Shown: positions 32,563-42,156 of the stretch, piece by piece | Layout of the letters: each line of letters opens with the position of its first letter | How positions within the stretch are numbered: the stretch's first letter is position 1 | Origin: Haloterrigena gelatinilytica | Lineage (GTDB): Archaea > Halobacteriota > Halobacteria > Halobacteriales > Natrialbaceae | NCBI RefSeq assembly: GCF_013342145.1 | Contig: NZ_JABUQZ010000001.1 | Coordinates: 2,914,001 to 2,978,000 of the forward strand | DNA: 64,000 bases | Direction of reading: 5' to 3' | Made by a program: the position numbers and the translations under genes | The notes under the pieces: model-generated | Seen by the model: the letters and a program-made list of their open reading frames with translations, nothing else | Told to the model about the DNA's origin: nothing | Databases searched by the model: none

Positions 32563-33108
32563 AGTTGGCCCTTGTCCGGCGGCGCTTAAGTGATCATCCC
32601 TCGAGAAAAATCCCGCTCTCGAATGGTTCGTTCCGAAGCGTCCGAAATCAGCGGCGATATCCGCGGTAGTGTAACTGTTTCAAAACCGAATCGGTGTTGG
32701 CCCACGGTGTCGCCACGAATACTTGATCCACGAGCAACTGACGCCGATAACGGTGATCATCGCGTCGCCAACCCGTCGTTCGGTCGATCACTGACACCGA
32801 ACCGTACGAGAGCGATACGGGCTGAACGGTGGCCGCGATTCTCGTTTATGAGTTCGACAAACGGTACGCGGTTCGATCACTTCTGGTTGATATTCTCTAC
32901 AGCAATCAAATTTAGACGCTAAATATCTGTGTAACTGCTACAACCGAATTTAATATCCGGGAAAATATGGGCGAGAGTCTCGATGACTCACTCGACATGA
33001 GTTGCCAGTACTCCGTATCAATTACACGACGGATCCGATCCGACTCCAATCAGACGACGCAAGTTCGGTTTCGATCAGCGATCGCGCACGGATCGCGCAC
33101 GTAATCAG
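32563..33108. other. intergenic region, no gene seen
   Basis: The space between the divergent dehydrogenase and deacetylase genes. The second half (about 32870-32990) is AT-rich and likely holds the promoter of the polysaccharide module. A 110-codon frame at 32590-32922 has no protein-like character. Inside it, ACGGATCGCGCACGTAATC-type direct repeats (GATCGCGCAC twice at about 33079-33101) precede ATG 33109. Confidence 0.5.
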
Positions 33109-34056
33109 ATGGGATCGGTCGTCATCTCCCTCGATGCAGAAGTAGGCTGGGGATTTCACCACGACGAATCTGTCTCGGAGACGTTTCTTCGCAACACGCG
33201 CCAGAACTGGCGTCGCCTCCGAGAGCTATTCGACGCGTTCGAAATTCCGGCGACATGGGCGGTTACCGGGCACCTATTCTTAGGCTCGTGTACTGACAGA
33301 CACCGGAACCACCCCGCCGGTGAGCGATGCTGCCAGAAATCGATCGAAGACCTTCCCGCGACCGATATCTGGTTCGGAGCCGAACTCGTCGACGAAATCG
33401 CGACCGCCGATACCGACCACGAAATCGCCGGTCACGGGTTCACACACGTTCACTTCGATCACGATCGAATGGACGAAGCGTTCGCAACTCGAGAGATCGA
33501 AAACTGCGTTCGTGCCGCGTCGCGCCGCGGCCACGACCTGTCATCGTTCGTCTTCCCCGTCAACAGGATCCGACACCGGGACACGCTCGCGGCAAACGGT
33601 TTCGACTGTTATCGCGGTACGAACCCGCTCCGCGACTCGCAGAGTACGCTGATGCGACAGGTGACGAAGATATCGAGCGCGGCGGTCGGCAAACCGGCGC
33701 CGCCGATCGTCGACCCGTACGTCGACGACCACGGCCTGGTCAACGTGCCGGCATCGATCTATCTGTTCAACTTCGAAGCGAAGTATAGAAAACTGTTTTC
33801 AGCGTTCGGTGAGGATCCGGTAGTCAAACAAGTGAAATCCGGGATCGACCGCGTTGCCCGAACGGACGGCGTGTTGCACATGTGGCTTCACCCCCACAAC
33901 CTCCGGACGCCGGCGCACTACCAGCGGCTTCGATCGATTGCGGGATACATCGACCGTCGTCGAAGCACGGACGGCCTACGCGTCGAAACCATGGCCGAGG
34001 TCGCAGACAGGGTGCGAAACGAGAGTCGACCGGGATCGACATTCGAGAACAGCTAA
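33109..34056 (+). CDS. polysaccharide deacetylase (NodB-type)
   Basis: A 315-residue NodB-homology protein: VVISLDAEVGWGFHHD (catalytic Asp/metal-binding motif 1), EIAGHGFTHVHFDH (His-x3-x4-His motif 2) and FVFPVNRIRH (motif 3-like), ending with LHMWLHPHNLRTP. It removes acyl groups from a surface polysaccharide or glycan. No signal peptide is evident, so action on a cytoplasmic lipid-linked or nucleotide-linked glycan is likely. First gene of a two-gene unit with the GNAT protein (9 bp apart). Confidence 0.88.
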   Translation: MGSVVISLDAEVGWGFHHDESVSETFLRNTRQNWRRLRELFDAFEIPATWAVTGHLFLGSCTDRHRNHPAGERCCQKSIEDLPATDIWFGAELVDEIATADTDHEIAGHGFTHVHFDHDRMDEAFATREIENCVRAASRRGHDLSSFVFPVNRIRHRDTLAANGFDCYRGTNPLRDSQSTLMRQVTKISSAAVGKPAPPIVDPYVDDHGLVNVPASIYLFNFEAKYRKLFSAFGEDPVVKQVKSGIDRVARTDGVLHMWLHPHNLRTPAHYQRLRSIAGYIDRRRSTDGLRVETMAEVADRVRNESRPGSTFENS

Positions 34057-34065
34057 CGCCTATCG

Positions 34066-35163
34066 ATGACCAATTCGGACCCGTACGAGATTCGACAGTA
34101 CGAACCGGCCGATAGGGACGCGTTTCTCGACCTGTTCGCCGACGTACTGGGCGGGCGAATGGGCAACGACTGGTTCACCTGGAAGTACGAACGGAATCCG
34201 TACGTCAACCACGTTCCTATCCTGGTTGCACAGCGGGACGACGAACTCGTCGGCGCGCGGGCGTTCTTCCCGCTCCGCCTCGCCGCGGGCGACGACGAGT
34301 TCAGCGCCTTCCAGCCGTGTGATTCGATGGTCCGTCCCGAGCACCAGCGTCGGGGACTCTTCACGCGGCTGACCGAGCGGGCGATCGACAGATACGACGA
34401 CGCGGACCTGTTCTTCAACTTCCCGAACCACCGCTCGCTTCCGGGGAATCTCAAACTCGGCTGGCGGGTCGCGAGCGAGCGAGAGACGTACTACCGAATC
34501 CAAAATCCGACCGCGTGGCTCCCCCAACTCGAGCCGGTCGAGCCGATCGTTCGATCGCTGGCGAGCGGATACGTCTCGATCCGGGATCGGTTTGCCGATT
34601 CGACCACTGCGGTCGAACTCTCGCGGTACGATCGCGTGCCGTCCTCGCTGCTCGCGACGCTGGCTTCGTCCGAGACGATCCCGGAATTTCACGTCGCTCG
34701 CGACGAAACGTTCTACGAGTGGCGGTTCGCGAATCCGCTCTGGACGTACCGCACGATCGTCGCGACGCGGGACGGAGCGCCCGTCGCAGCGGTCGTCTAC
34801 GGTCGACGGGATCGAACGAGCGGTCCGACGGTCGTCCGAATCCTCGACGTCCTCCCGCTCGCAGCGGGGACGAGTTCGTCCCCGTCCCGGCAGGCGACAC
34901 TGGCTGCACTTCTTGACGCGGTGCTTCGAAAAACCGGCGATGCGGACGTCATCGCTGCTCCCGGGTCGGTGGTCCCCCGGTCGGTGTTGCGGTCGCGGGG
35001 CTTTCACAGCGACCAGCGAGCGCCCCTGAAGTGGGCCACCTCGCCGTCGACGCACGTCGTCAGACCGGCCGGGACACCGCCGCTTGACTGGACGCTGTCC
35101 GGAACCCAGCTCGCGGACAGCGCGAACTGGCGACTCGCGTTCTGCGAGGCCGATAGCGGGTGA
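34066..35163 (+). CDS. GNAT-family acetyltransferase of the polysaccharide module
   Basis: A 365-residue protein with an N-terminal GNAT fold (YEIRQYEPADRDAFLDLFAD, the acetyl-CoA loop DSMVRPEHQRRGLFTRLTER) and a second, degenerate GNAT-like half. This layout is common in archaeal glycan loci. It probably acylates a sugar or carrier before export. It is 9 bp downstream of the deacetylase and convergent with the flippase, suggesting the three act on one surface polymer. Exact substrate unknown. Confidence 0.75.
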   Translation: MTNSDPYEIRQYEPADRDAFLDLFADVLGGRMGNDWFTWKYERNPYVNHVPILVAQRDDELVGARAFFPLRLAAGDDEFSAFQPCDSMVRPEHQRRGLFTRLTERAIDRYDDADLFFNFPNHRSLPGNLKLGWRVASERETYYRIQNPTAWLPQLEPVEPIVRSLASGYVSIRDRFADSTTAVELSRYDRVPSSLLATLASSETIPEFHVARDETFYEWRFANPLWTYRTIVATRDGAPVAAVVYGRRDRTSGPTVVRILDVLPLAAGTSSSPSRQATLAALLDAVLRKTGDADVIAAPGSVVPRSVLRSRGFHSDQRAPLKWATSPSTHVVRPAGTPPLDWTLSGTQLADSANWRLAFCEADSG

Positions 35164-35230
35164 GGGCACCTCGTTTTCGGTGACCGCGTTCGTACGCTCG
35201 ATCACCGAGCGGGAGGCCGAGAACGACCCG

Positions 35231-36985
35231 TCACCGCCCTCGTCGGAGTTCGTCGATCAACTGCTCGATCGTCTCCTGTTGGCTCTCGAGGCGATCTCTC
35301 TGCCGCTCGATTCTGGTTTCGATGGTATCCAGTCGCTCGCGAACGTCCGAACTCGAGACCGCGTTGCTTTTTGCCGCCGCGTTTCGGTCTTCCGGTTGCT
35401 GTCTCTCTCCGACGGGTGACGCGTCATCGGCTGGCAACTCGTGGCCATCCGCTCCGTGGTCATCGTCGACACCGTCGAATTTAGCACGGAGGGCAGAGCC
35501 GAACGAACCGATCGGGTCCGGTGCGGCCTCGAGGGGGGTGATAACCTCGTCGAGGTCGAGCGCACCGACGGCGACCGCGGCCACGAGGAAGAGCGCCGCC
35601 CCCACAGGGGGGACGACGGCCAGTGAGAGGATCGAATCCCCGAGAAATCGTGCCAGCAGACCGATCGGAATCGAAGCGACTCCGCCCGCGAAAATGACCC
35701 GCGGAATCCGCGCGCCGGTGATCGGGTCGAATCCGATTCTTTTGGCGCTCCAGACGTGAAACACGAACATCGTCCCGTAGCTGATGCTCGTCGCGGTCGC
35801 CGCACCGTACATCCCGTACCGGGGGATCAACAGCGCGTTGAGCGCGATGTTGCCGACTGCGGCTGCGCCGGTCGAGGCGATCAGCACGTGCAGATCGCCT
35901 TTACCCTGTCCGATCGCGAGAATCGGTCGCGCCAGCGCGAACCCGACGCAGCCGGGAAGCAACAGGAGAATCGGACCGTAACTCGCGATGTATTCGTCGC
36001 GAAATATGATCGGTAGCGCAACCGGGGCGAGCGTGCCGATGCCGACCATAAGTAGTAAGGTAAACAATAGTGTGTATCGTGTGACACGAGAGGCAAGCGA
36101 GTTGATCCGCTCGTGGTCGCGATTCGACCAAATGTTCGAGGTCGAGTGCAAGAGCACGTTCTGTAACGCCAGCGGGACGATCCAGAGGAACTCCGCGATC
36201 GTGAGGGAAATGTTGTAGTAACCGGTTTCCTGCGCCGTCGTAAACATCCTGAGCATTATGACGTCGATTTTATACAACGACGTCAAACAGAGGATCAAGA
36301 CGATGCTGAGCGCGTTGAAGGTGAACAGTTCGCGGCGCGGAAAGTCTGTAGGCGGAATCCGGGCGAGCGCGGTTCGCAGCGACACCGTGCGGTTTATCAG
36401 TGCGAGCCCGACGATCGAGGTCGTTACCGCGCCGGTCATGTGGCCGATCAGCACACCCGGGACGCCGTGGCCGAGGAACGCGAGGCCGACGCCGACAGTG
36501 ATAAACAGGATTTTATCGAGGAAGAGCAGCGGCTCGGAGTAGCGCTCGAGACCGAATCCCATGAGCGTCCGCCGCGTGTACTCGCGGAACTGGGAGGTGA
36601 ACACGAGCAACGAGAGGAGATAGAAGTACGTCCGATACGATGTCCCGAGCCGGGACGTTACGATCCCCATTTGCGCCGCGAGAGCGAGTCCTAAACACCC
36701 GATCGCCGCGAGTAGGATCGCCATCCGGAGATAGAATCCGACGACGTGTTCGTCCCAGTGGGCCCTGTCGCGTTCCTCCGCGACGTACTTTCGCACGCCG
36801 TCGCCGACACCCGAACTGACGAAGATCATATAGACCGAAAAGATCGCCATCAGACTCGCGTAGTCACCGTATCCCGACGACCCCAGAAATCGAGTCAACA
36901 GCGGTGCCGAGAAGAAATCGAGACCGATGAGGAGGAACTTGATACTGACGATCGAGAGAAACCCGCTCGTGATGCTTCGTTTCAT
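35231..36985 (-). CDS. polysaccharide flippase (MATE/Wzx-like) with coiled-coil tail
   Basis: A 584-residue protein. Residues about 1-480 hold 12-14 membrane helices of the polysaccharide transport/MVF fold (LLTRFLGSSGYGDYASLMAI near the start is typical). Residues about 500-584 are polar with a heptad-like helix (RERLDTIETRIERQRDRLES) predicted to form a coiled coil, an unusual cytoplasmic tail. It likely flips a lipid-linked oligosaccharide. It is convergent with the GNAT gene, 67 bp between stops. Confidence 0.88.
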   Translation of the reverse strand: MKRSITSGFLSIVSIKFLLIGLDFFSAPLLTRFLGSSGYGDYASLMAIFSVYMIFVSSGVGDGVRKYVAEERDRAHWDEHVVGFYLRMAILLAAIGCLGLALAAQMGIVTSRLGTSYRTYFYLLSLLVFTSQFREYTRRTLMGFGLERYSEPLLFLDKILFITVGVGLAFLGHGVPGVLIGHMTGAVTTSIVGLALINRTVSLRTALARIPPTDFPRRELFTFNALSIVLILCLTSLYKIDVIMLRMFTTAQETGYYNISLTIAEFLWIVPLALQNVLLHSTSNIWSNRDHERINSLASRVTRYTLLFTLLLMVGIGTLAPVALPIIFRDEYIASYGPILLLLPGCVGFALARPILAIGQGKGDLHVLIASTGAAAVGNIALNALLIPRYGMYGAATATSISYGTMFVFHVWSAKRIGFDPITGARIPRVIFAGGVASIPIGLLARFLGDSILSLAVVPPVGAALFLVAAVAVGALDLDEVITPLEAAPDPIGSFGSALRAKFDGVDDDHGADGHELPADDASPVGERQQPEDRNAAAKSNAVSSSDVRERLDTIETRIERQRDRLESQQETIEQLIDELRRGR

Positions 36986-37718
36986 GCCTCGTGATGCAAC
37001 CGTCTCGATAGGGTGTCATTCGCGCTATGCGTTATCAGTTCGGCCGACGTACCGAGCATCGGAGTGAACGTGCCGACTCCGACTCGCGGGTCGGACGCGT
37101 CGACGGTGTAACGAAAGCGACTGGCGATGATCGGACGCGCGCAGTCGATGGAAACGGCAGCGAACTCGTTCGCGTGCGCTGGAGAACGCGACCGTACGCT
37201 CGACCGCTGGAACGGAGAGAGTGACGACCGACCGGTCAGATCCATCGACCGTTCGTAGTAATCGTTCTGGGATTATTATACAGCAAATAAACAGTCGGAA
37301 GCACCGATTTGCCTGAATTCAGCGATGGTCACTTCGGTTGGGAGGCGGATCGCGAGAGTCGCGTCGCGAAGACCGTCCCGCGAGCGGCTGGCGTCGCTCT
37401 CGCATTTATCTTCCGAAGTACCAGAATTCATCTATATATGTCTCAAAGACATTTTTTAATACGGCTTTCGCACGTCGAAACATCGTAAAACGAATGAAGC
37501 GGCGGAATATGGGTGAATAAGACGGCCTTACCGTCGAATCCTGTTGGCAATCAGACTCAGTCACGTAAGATTTTAATCTTGCCATAATATCCGAATACAG
37601 GCCCCTAAGCGGCGAACGTATAACGTTCTCGATCGAGATCGGTGGCACAGCGTTAAAAGAATAATAGAACTGGATGGAACGAGGTCTTCTAACCTATGTA
37701 GAATATTATGTCGTCTCA
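36986..37718. other. AT-rich intergenic region, no gene seen
   Basis: About 0.7 kb upstream of the flippase with lower GC than the rest, especially 37250-37700. It holds a small palindrome AAGATTTTAATCTT (about 37567-37580) and several TATA-like runs. No frame has protein-like composition. It may be a former insertion site; no transposase remains are recognised. Confidence 0.5.
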
Positions 37719-38092
37719 CTACTCGCCGGTGAACTCCGGCTCGCGGCTCTCGAGGAACGCCTCGATTCCCTCGTTGTCGTCTTCGATCGCAACCGGCCGA
37801 ACGGTTCGGCTCGGGCTCGAACACCGTCCGCGAACGCTCCTTCAGAGCGCTCTTCGCGGCTCGAGACGATCGGATTCGTCGCTGCCGTCGCCGAACCCCC
37901 GAATTCGTAGAAACCATTGAGTTCGTCTCCGTCGACGAGGGGATCTCTTTCGCCGCGGCGGCGATGAGTTCATCTGAGAGGCAGCCTCGGTCTTGGAACT
38001 CGATCACGCCCACGCCGGTAACGAACGCGCGCGAGCCCACCCGCCGGTGAAGACGAGCACGCGAATCGCGTCCGCCGCGACCGCGGCGGCCC
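37719..38092 (-). pseudogene. enoyl-CoA hydratase remnant
   Basis: Scattered pieces of a crotonase-family gene on the minus strand: AAVAADAIRVLVFTGG (about 38092-38045); then one frame off, RAFVTGVGVIEFQDRGCLSD and ELIAAAAKEI (about 38035-37945); and a C-terminus IEAFLESREPEFTGE with stop TAG (37719-37721). In intact enzymes these belong to strands 2-3 (VLTGAG..AFVAGADI) and the last helix, so about half the protein is missing from the middle. Frameshifts and a deletion make it non-functional. It sits directly downstream of a broken 3-hydroxyacyl-CoA dehydrogenase. Confidence 0.7.
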
Positions 38093-38225
38093 GTTAGTTC
38101 GGTGCGGACCCGCTAGTCGACACCTCGGGGCGTTCGTACGTTCGATAGCGGCTGTCGTCACCGCTCGAGGTGCCCGCCAACCGGGAAGACCGCTTTGAGA
38201 GTAGCGTCGAGCGCGGCGAATCCGA

Positions 38226-39112
38226 TCATTCGTCCGTCCCCCAGTCGCCGCTCGTGCCGACGCGCTCGCCGTCCTCCCAGACGTAATAGCCCTCGCCGGT
38301 TTTCTTGCCGAGCTTGCCCGCCCGGACCTTCCGGCGCAGGGACTGGGGCGGCTTGAATCGCTCCCGAGTTCCTCGCGGAGGTGTTCGGCGATGTGCAGGC
38401 GGACGTCGAGGCCGACGTGATCCGTCAGCTCGATCGGCCCCATCGGATGGCCGTAGCCGAGTTCCATCCCCTCGTCGATGTCGGCCGGGCTGGCGACGCC
38501 CCGTTCGACCATCCGGATCGCCTCGAGACCGAGCGCGACGCCCAGCCGCGAGGTCGCGAAGCCGGCCGTGTCGCGGACGACGACGTCCTCCTTCTCGATG
38601 CCCCGCACGTAGTCGACGGCGAACGACTCGGTGCGTTCGTCGGTCTGCTCGGCGATCACGATCTCGACGAGATCCATGATGTGGGGCGGGTTGAAGAAGT
38701 GCAGTCCCACCGCACGCTCGGGGCGCTCGAGCGCGCTGGCCATCTCCGTCACGGAGAGCGAGGAGGTGTTCGAGGCGATGACGGTCTCCTCGTCGGTCAC
38801 CGCCTCGACGTCCGAGAAGACGTCCTTCTTCAGGTCCATCTCCTCGGGCACCGCCTCGACGACGAGGTCCGCGTCTTCGACGGCCTCCTTGAGATCGGTC
38901 GTCCCGTCGATGCGTTCGAGCGTCTCCTCCATCTCCGACTCGGTGAGTTTGTCCCGATCGACGCCGCCCTGGAGGTTGGTTCGGACCCCCTCGAGGCCGT
39001 CCTCGACGAGGTCCGCCTCGATATCCCGAAGCAAGACGTCGTGGCCCGCCATCGCCGAGACCTGCGCGATTCCGTGCCCCATACTGCCCGCTCCGAGGAC
39101 TGCGATTTGCAT
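38226..39112 (-). pseudogene. 3-hydroxyacyl-CoA dehydrogenase with single-base frameshift
   Basis: The first part (from ATG 39112) is a normal Hbd: MQIAVLGAGSMGHGIAQVSA (NAD fold), ASNTSSLSVTEMASAL, GLHFFNPPHIMDLVEIV and ELGYGHPMGPIELTDHVGLD, to HIAEHLREELG. At about 38363-38366 the frame slips. One base off, the expected C-terminus follows intact: RFKPPQSLRRKVRAGKLGKK then TGEGYYVWEDGERV to a TGA (38226-38228). One missing base in the Gly codon explains it. The break removes the last 45 residues of the substrate domain. It may be real or a read error. Confidence 0.85.
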
Positions 39113-39299
39113 ACGTGCATCCACAGCGGAAGCTGTCAAAAGCGTTCCCGTTCGAACGATCGCTTCCGAACGAGGACGACCGCTCGAGGACGCGAACGGC
39201 CTCTGGCCGCTACGCTCGAGCGATGAGACCGCCAGCGACGGTGACGGTACGGGCGGCCAGCCGCTGTTGCCAGCAAAACGGATGAGAGTCGAAGCGGAG

Positions 39300-40439
39300 C
39301 TAGAAGATCTGGTCGGCGATGATGTTCTTCTGGATCTCGCTGGTGCCCTCGTAGATCTTCGTGATGCGGGCGTCGCGGTAGTAGCGCTCGGCGGGGTAGT
39401 CCGTGACGTAGCCCGAGCCGCCGTGGACCTGAATGCCCTCGTCGGCGACTTCGACCGAGATCTCGCTCGCGAACAGCTTCGCCATGCTCGAGTACTGCGC
39501 GGCGATGTCCTGGTTCTCCTGCTCGACCTGGGTCGCGGCGCGGTAGGTCAGCGAGCGGGCGGCCTCGACCTTGGTGGCCATCTCGGCGATCTTGTGCTGG
39601 ATGGCCTGGAACTCCTTGATCTTCTGGTCGAACTGTTCGCGCTGGTTGGCGTACTCGATGGCGGCGTCGAGGGCGCCCTGGGCGGCGCCGACGGCCTGAG
39701 CAGCGACGTTGGCGCGACCGGCGGCGAAGAACTCCATCAGCTGGTAGAATCCCTTGTCGACCTCGCCGATGACGTTCTCCTCGGGAATACGGACGTCGTC
39801 GATAACGACCTCCGCGAGGTCGGAGGCGCGGATACCGAGTTTGTTGTCGATCTTGTCGGTCGTGATGCCGTCCCAGTCCATCTCGACGAGGAAGGCGGTG
39901 ATGCCCTTATGGCCCTCGCCGGGGCTCGTCTTGGCCATGAGGACGCCGATGTCGGCGACGGTCCCGTTGGTGATCCACATCTTGTTGCCGTTGGCGACGT
40001 ACTCGTCGCCGTCCTTCTCGGCGACCGTCTCTATCCCGGCGACGTTCGAGCCGTGTGCGGGCTCGGAGATCATCGACACCGACGCGATCTCGCCGTCGGC
40101 GATCTTGGGCAACCACTCCTCTTTCATCCATTCGTCGCCGAACTCCATGATCATGCTCGAGCCGAATCCGGCGCTGCCGATCGCGGAGCCGATCCCCGGA
40201 TCCGCACGCCAGAGTTCCTCGGTGACGATGGTACTGGCTATCTTGTCCATCCCGGCACCGCCGTACTCGAGCGGGATGCTCGGCGCGACGAAGTCGTACT
40301 CGGCGGCCTTCCGACGGAGGTCCTCAGGGTACTTCCCTTCCCGATCGTGTTCCTCGGCGACCGGTTTGATCTCGTTCTCACCGAACTCGTGGACGGCGTC
40401 GCGAATGGCCTCGTGTTCGTCGGACAGCGTAAATGCCAT
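39300..40439 (-). CDS. acyl-CoA dehydrogenase
   Basis: A 379-residue FAD enzyme with the ACAD set: YEVLP-like N-terminal helical domain, SMISEPAHGSNVAGIET, NGNKMWITNGTVADIGVLMAK (FAD site), RANVAAQAVGAAQGALDAAI, and the catalytic-base region YEGTSEIQKNIIADQIF (Glu). It introduces a double bond into a saturated acyl-CoA; chain-length preference is unknown. Electron acceptor would be ETF. The downstream genes on the same strand are the broken Hbd and ECH, so the set resembles a partly lost beta-oxidation unit. Confidence 0.95.
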   Translation of the reverse strand: MAFTLSDEHEAIRDAVHEFGENEIKPVAEEHDREGKYPEDLRRKAAEYDFVAPSIPLEYGGAGMDKIASTIVTEELWRADPGIGSAIGSAGFGSSMIMEFGDEWMKEEWLPKIADGEIASVSMISEPAHGSNVAGIETVAEKDGDEYVANGNKMWITNGTVADIGVLMAKTSPGEGHKGITAFLVEMDWDGITTDKIDNKLGIRASDLAEVVIDDVRIPEENVIGEVDKGFYQLMEFFAAGRANVAAQAVGAAQGALDAAIEYANQREQFDQKIKEFQAIQHKIAEMATKVEAARSLTYRAATQVEQENQDIAAQYSSMAKLFASEISVEVADEGIQVHGGSGYVTDYPAERYYRDARITKIYEGTSEIQKNIIADQIF

Positions 40440-40740
40440 ATGTCACTGCTCGACTGCGGGAACCAAAATAGCTTCGGTATATTCAACAGATGCAAAGTAT
40501 ATTCGGTACAGTTCTAACTTTGTTAAGCGAGTTCGCGGGGAAGGGCGATCCCGCTAGCGAAGCGGCTGTGGTCCCTGTTAGAGAGCCACTACCCGTCCTC
40601 GAGTACGTTCGCGGCGAGCTCACTCGGCTCGAGCCCTCCGATCCGCGAGGGCCACAGCCCGGAATCGACGCGCCCTCGAGACGTATTCGTCGGACGGAAC
40701 GTACCGTAATACCTATCCGGACATTGGTAGAGTATCACGT

Positions 40741-41904
40741 ATGCTGGATTTCGTCGATCTCGAGGCGGATTTGGACCAGGAAGAGCGCATGATCCGCGAT
40801 ACGGCCCGGGAGTTCGTCGCGGAACACGTCAAGCCCGACATCGGCGAGCACTTCGAGAACGGGACGTTCCCGAAAGAGATCATCCCGAAGATGGGCGAAC
40901 TCGGCTTCTACGCACCCAACCTCGAGGGCTACGGCTCGCCGAACGTCTCCGAGACGGCCTACGGACTCCTCATGCAAGAACTCGAGGCCTGTGACTCGGG
41001 GCTGCGCTCGATGGCGTCGGTCCAGGGCGCGCTCGTCATGTATCCCATCCACGCCTACGGGAGCGAGGAGCAAAAGGAGGAGTGGCTGCCGAAACTCGGC
41101 GAAGGCGAGGCCGTCGGCTGTTTCGGCCTCACGGAGCCCGAACACGGCTCGAACCCGTCGGCGATGGAAACCCGCGCCGAGCAGGACGGGGACGGCTACG
41201 TCCTCAACGGGTCGAAGACCTGGATCACGAACTCACCGATTTCGGACGTCGCGGTCGTCTGGGCGCGCGACCAGTCGGACCCCGACGCTCCGGTTCGCGG
41301 ATTCCTCGTCGAAACCGACCGCGACGGCGTCTCGACCAACAAGATCACCGAGAAGCTCTCCCTGCGCGCGTCGATCACGGGCGAGATCGGCCTCAACGAC
41401 GTCTTCGTTCCCGAGGAGAACGTCCTGCCGGGCGTCTCCGGCATGAAGGGGCCGCTCTCCTGTCTCACGCAGGCCCGCTACGGGATCGCCTGGGGCGCCG
41501 TCGGCGCCGCCCGTGACTGCTTCGAGGAGGCCCGCCAGTACGCCAAGGACCGCGACCAGTTCGGCGGCCCGATCGGACGCTTCCAGCTTCAACAGCGCAA
41601 GCTCGCGGAGATGGGGACCCAGATCACGCTGGCTCAGTTGCTCGCCTACCGCCTGGCGGAACTCAAGGAGCGCGGCGAGATGCGACCGCAGCACGTCTCG
41701 ATGGCCAAGCGAAACAACGTCCGGACGGCTCGCGATCAGGCCCGGATCGCCCGCGAGATCCTCGGCGGCAACGGGATCACCACCGACTACTCGCCGATGC
41801 GCCACATAGCCAACATGGAGACGGTCTACACCTACGAGGGCACCCACGACATCCACACGCTCGTCCTCGGCGAGGAGTTCACGGGCATTCCGGCCTACGA
41901 GTAG
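40741..41904 (+). CDS. acyl-CoA dehydrogenase, glutaryl-CoA dehydrogenase-like
   Basis: A 387-residue ACAD. The segments LTEPEHGSNPSAMETRA, NGSKTWITNSPISDVAVVWA, KLSLRASITGEIGLNDVFVP, SCLTQARYGIAWGAVGAARD and YEGTHDIHTLVLGEEFTG follow the glutaryl-CoA dehydrogenase subgroup closely. That enzyme oxidises and decarboxylates glutaryl-CoA to crotonyl-CoA. Activity on other acyl-CoAs cannot be ruled out. It is divergent from the other ACAD; a TATA-like GTAATACC lies about 35 bp upstream. The IclR gene at 42157 follows in the same direction and may control it. Confidence 0.88.
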   Translation: MLDFVDLEADLDQEERMIRDTAREFVAEHVKPDIGEHFENGTFPKEIIPKMGELGFYAPNLEGYGSPNVSETAYGLLMQELEACDSGLRSMASVQGALVMYPIHAYGSEEQKEEWLPKLGEGEAVGCFGLTEPEHGSNPSAMETRAEQDGDGYVLNGSKTWITNSPISDVAVVWARDQSDPDAPVRGFLVETDRDGVSTNKITEKLSLRASITGEIGLNDVFVPEENVLPGVSGMKGPLSCLTQARYGIAWGAVGAARDCFEEARQYAKDRDQFGGPIGRFQLQQRKLAEMGTQITLAQLLAYRLAELKERGEMRPQHVSMAKRNNVRTARDQARIAREILGGNGITTDYSPMRHIANMETVYTYEGTHDIHTLVLGEEFTGIPAYE

Positions 41905-42156
41905 CTCCGCCCTACGAGTAGCGACGCGAGACGCTCGTCTCGAGGCGATTCCGAGACGGGAACCCCGTTACGAGCAGGGAGCGATCCGCGACGCCTATCC
42001 CGAATTCTGAAATACGTCTCCCGAGGTACGGGATATCTGTCTCAGAAGTCGAAAAGGAGCGAACGATCTCGCACCAGCGACGACGACCGTTCCGCAGTTC
42101 TGCAACCGCGTTTCATTCTCCGGAACATTGAACTGGTTCGTGACGGATGTACGCGT

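Noticed and set aside
32590-32922. 110-codon plus-strand frame
   Set aside because: Composition is Arg/Ser-rich without predicted structure and it lies in a promoter region.
37970-39139. 389-codon frame reading past the Hbd frameshift
   Set aside because: The last 120 residues are Arg/Ser-rich out-of-frame sequence; the true C-terminus lies in the next frame.
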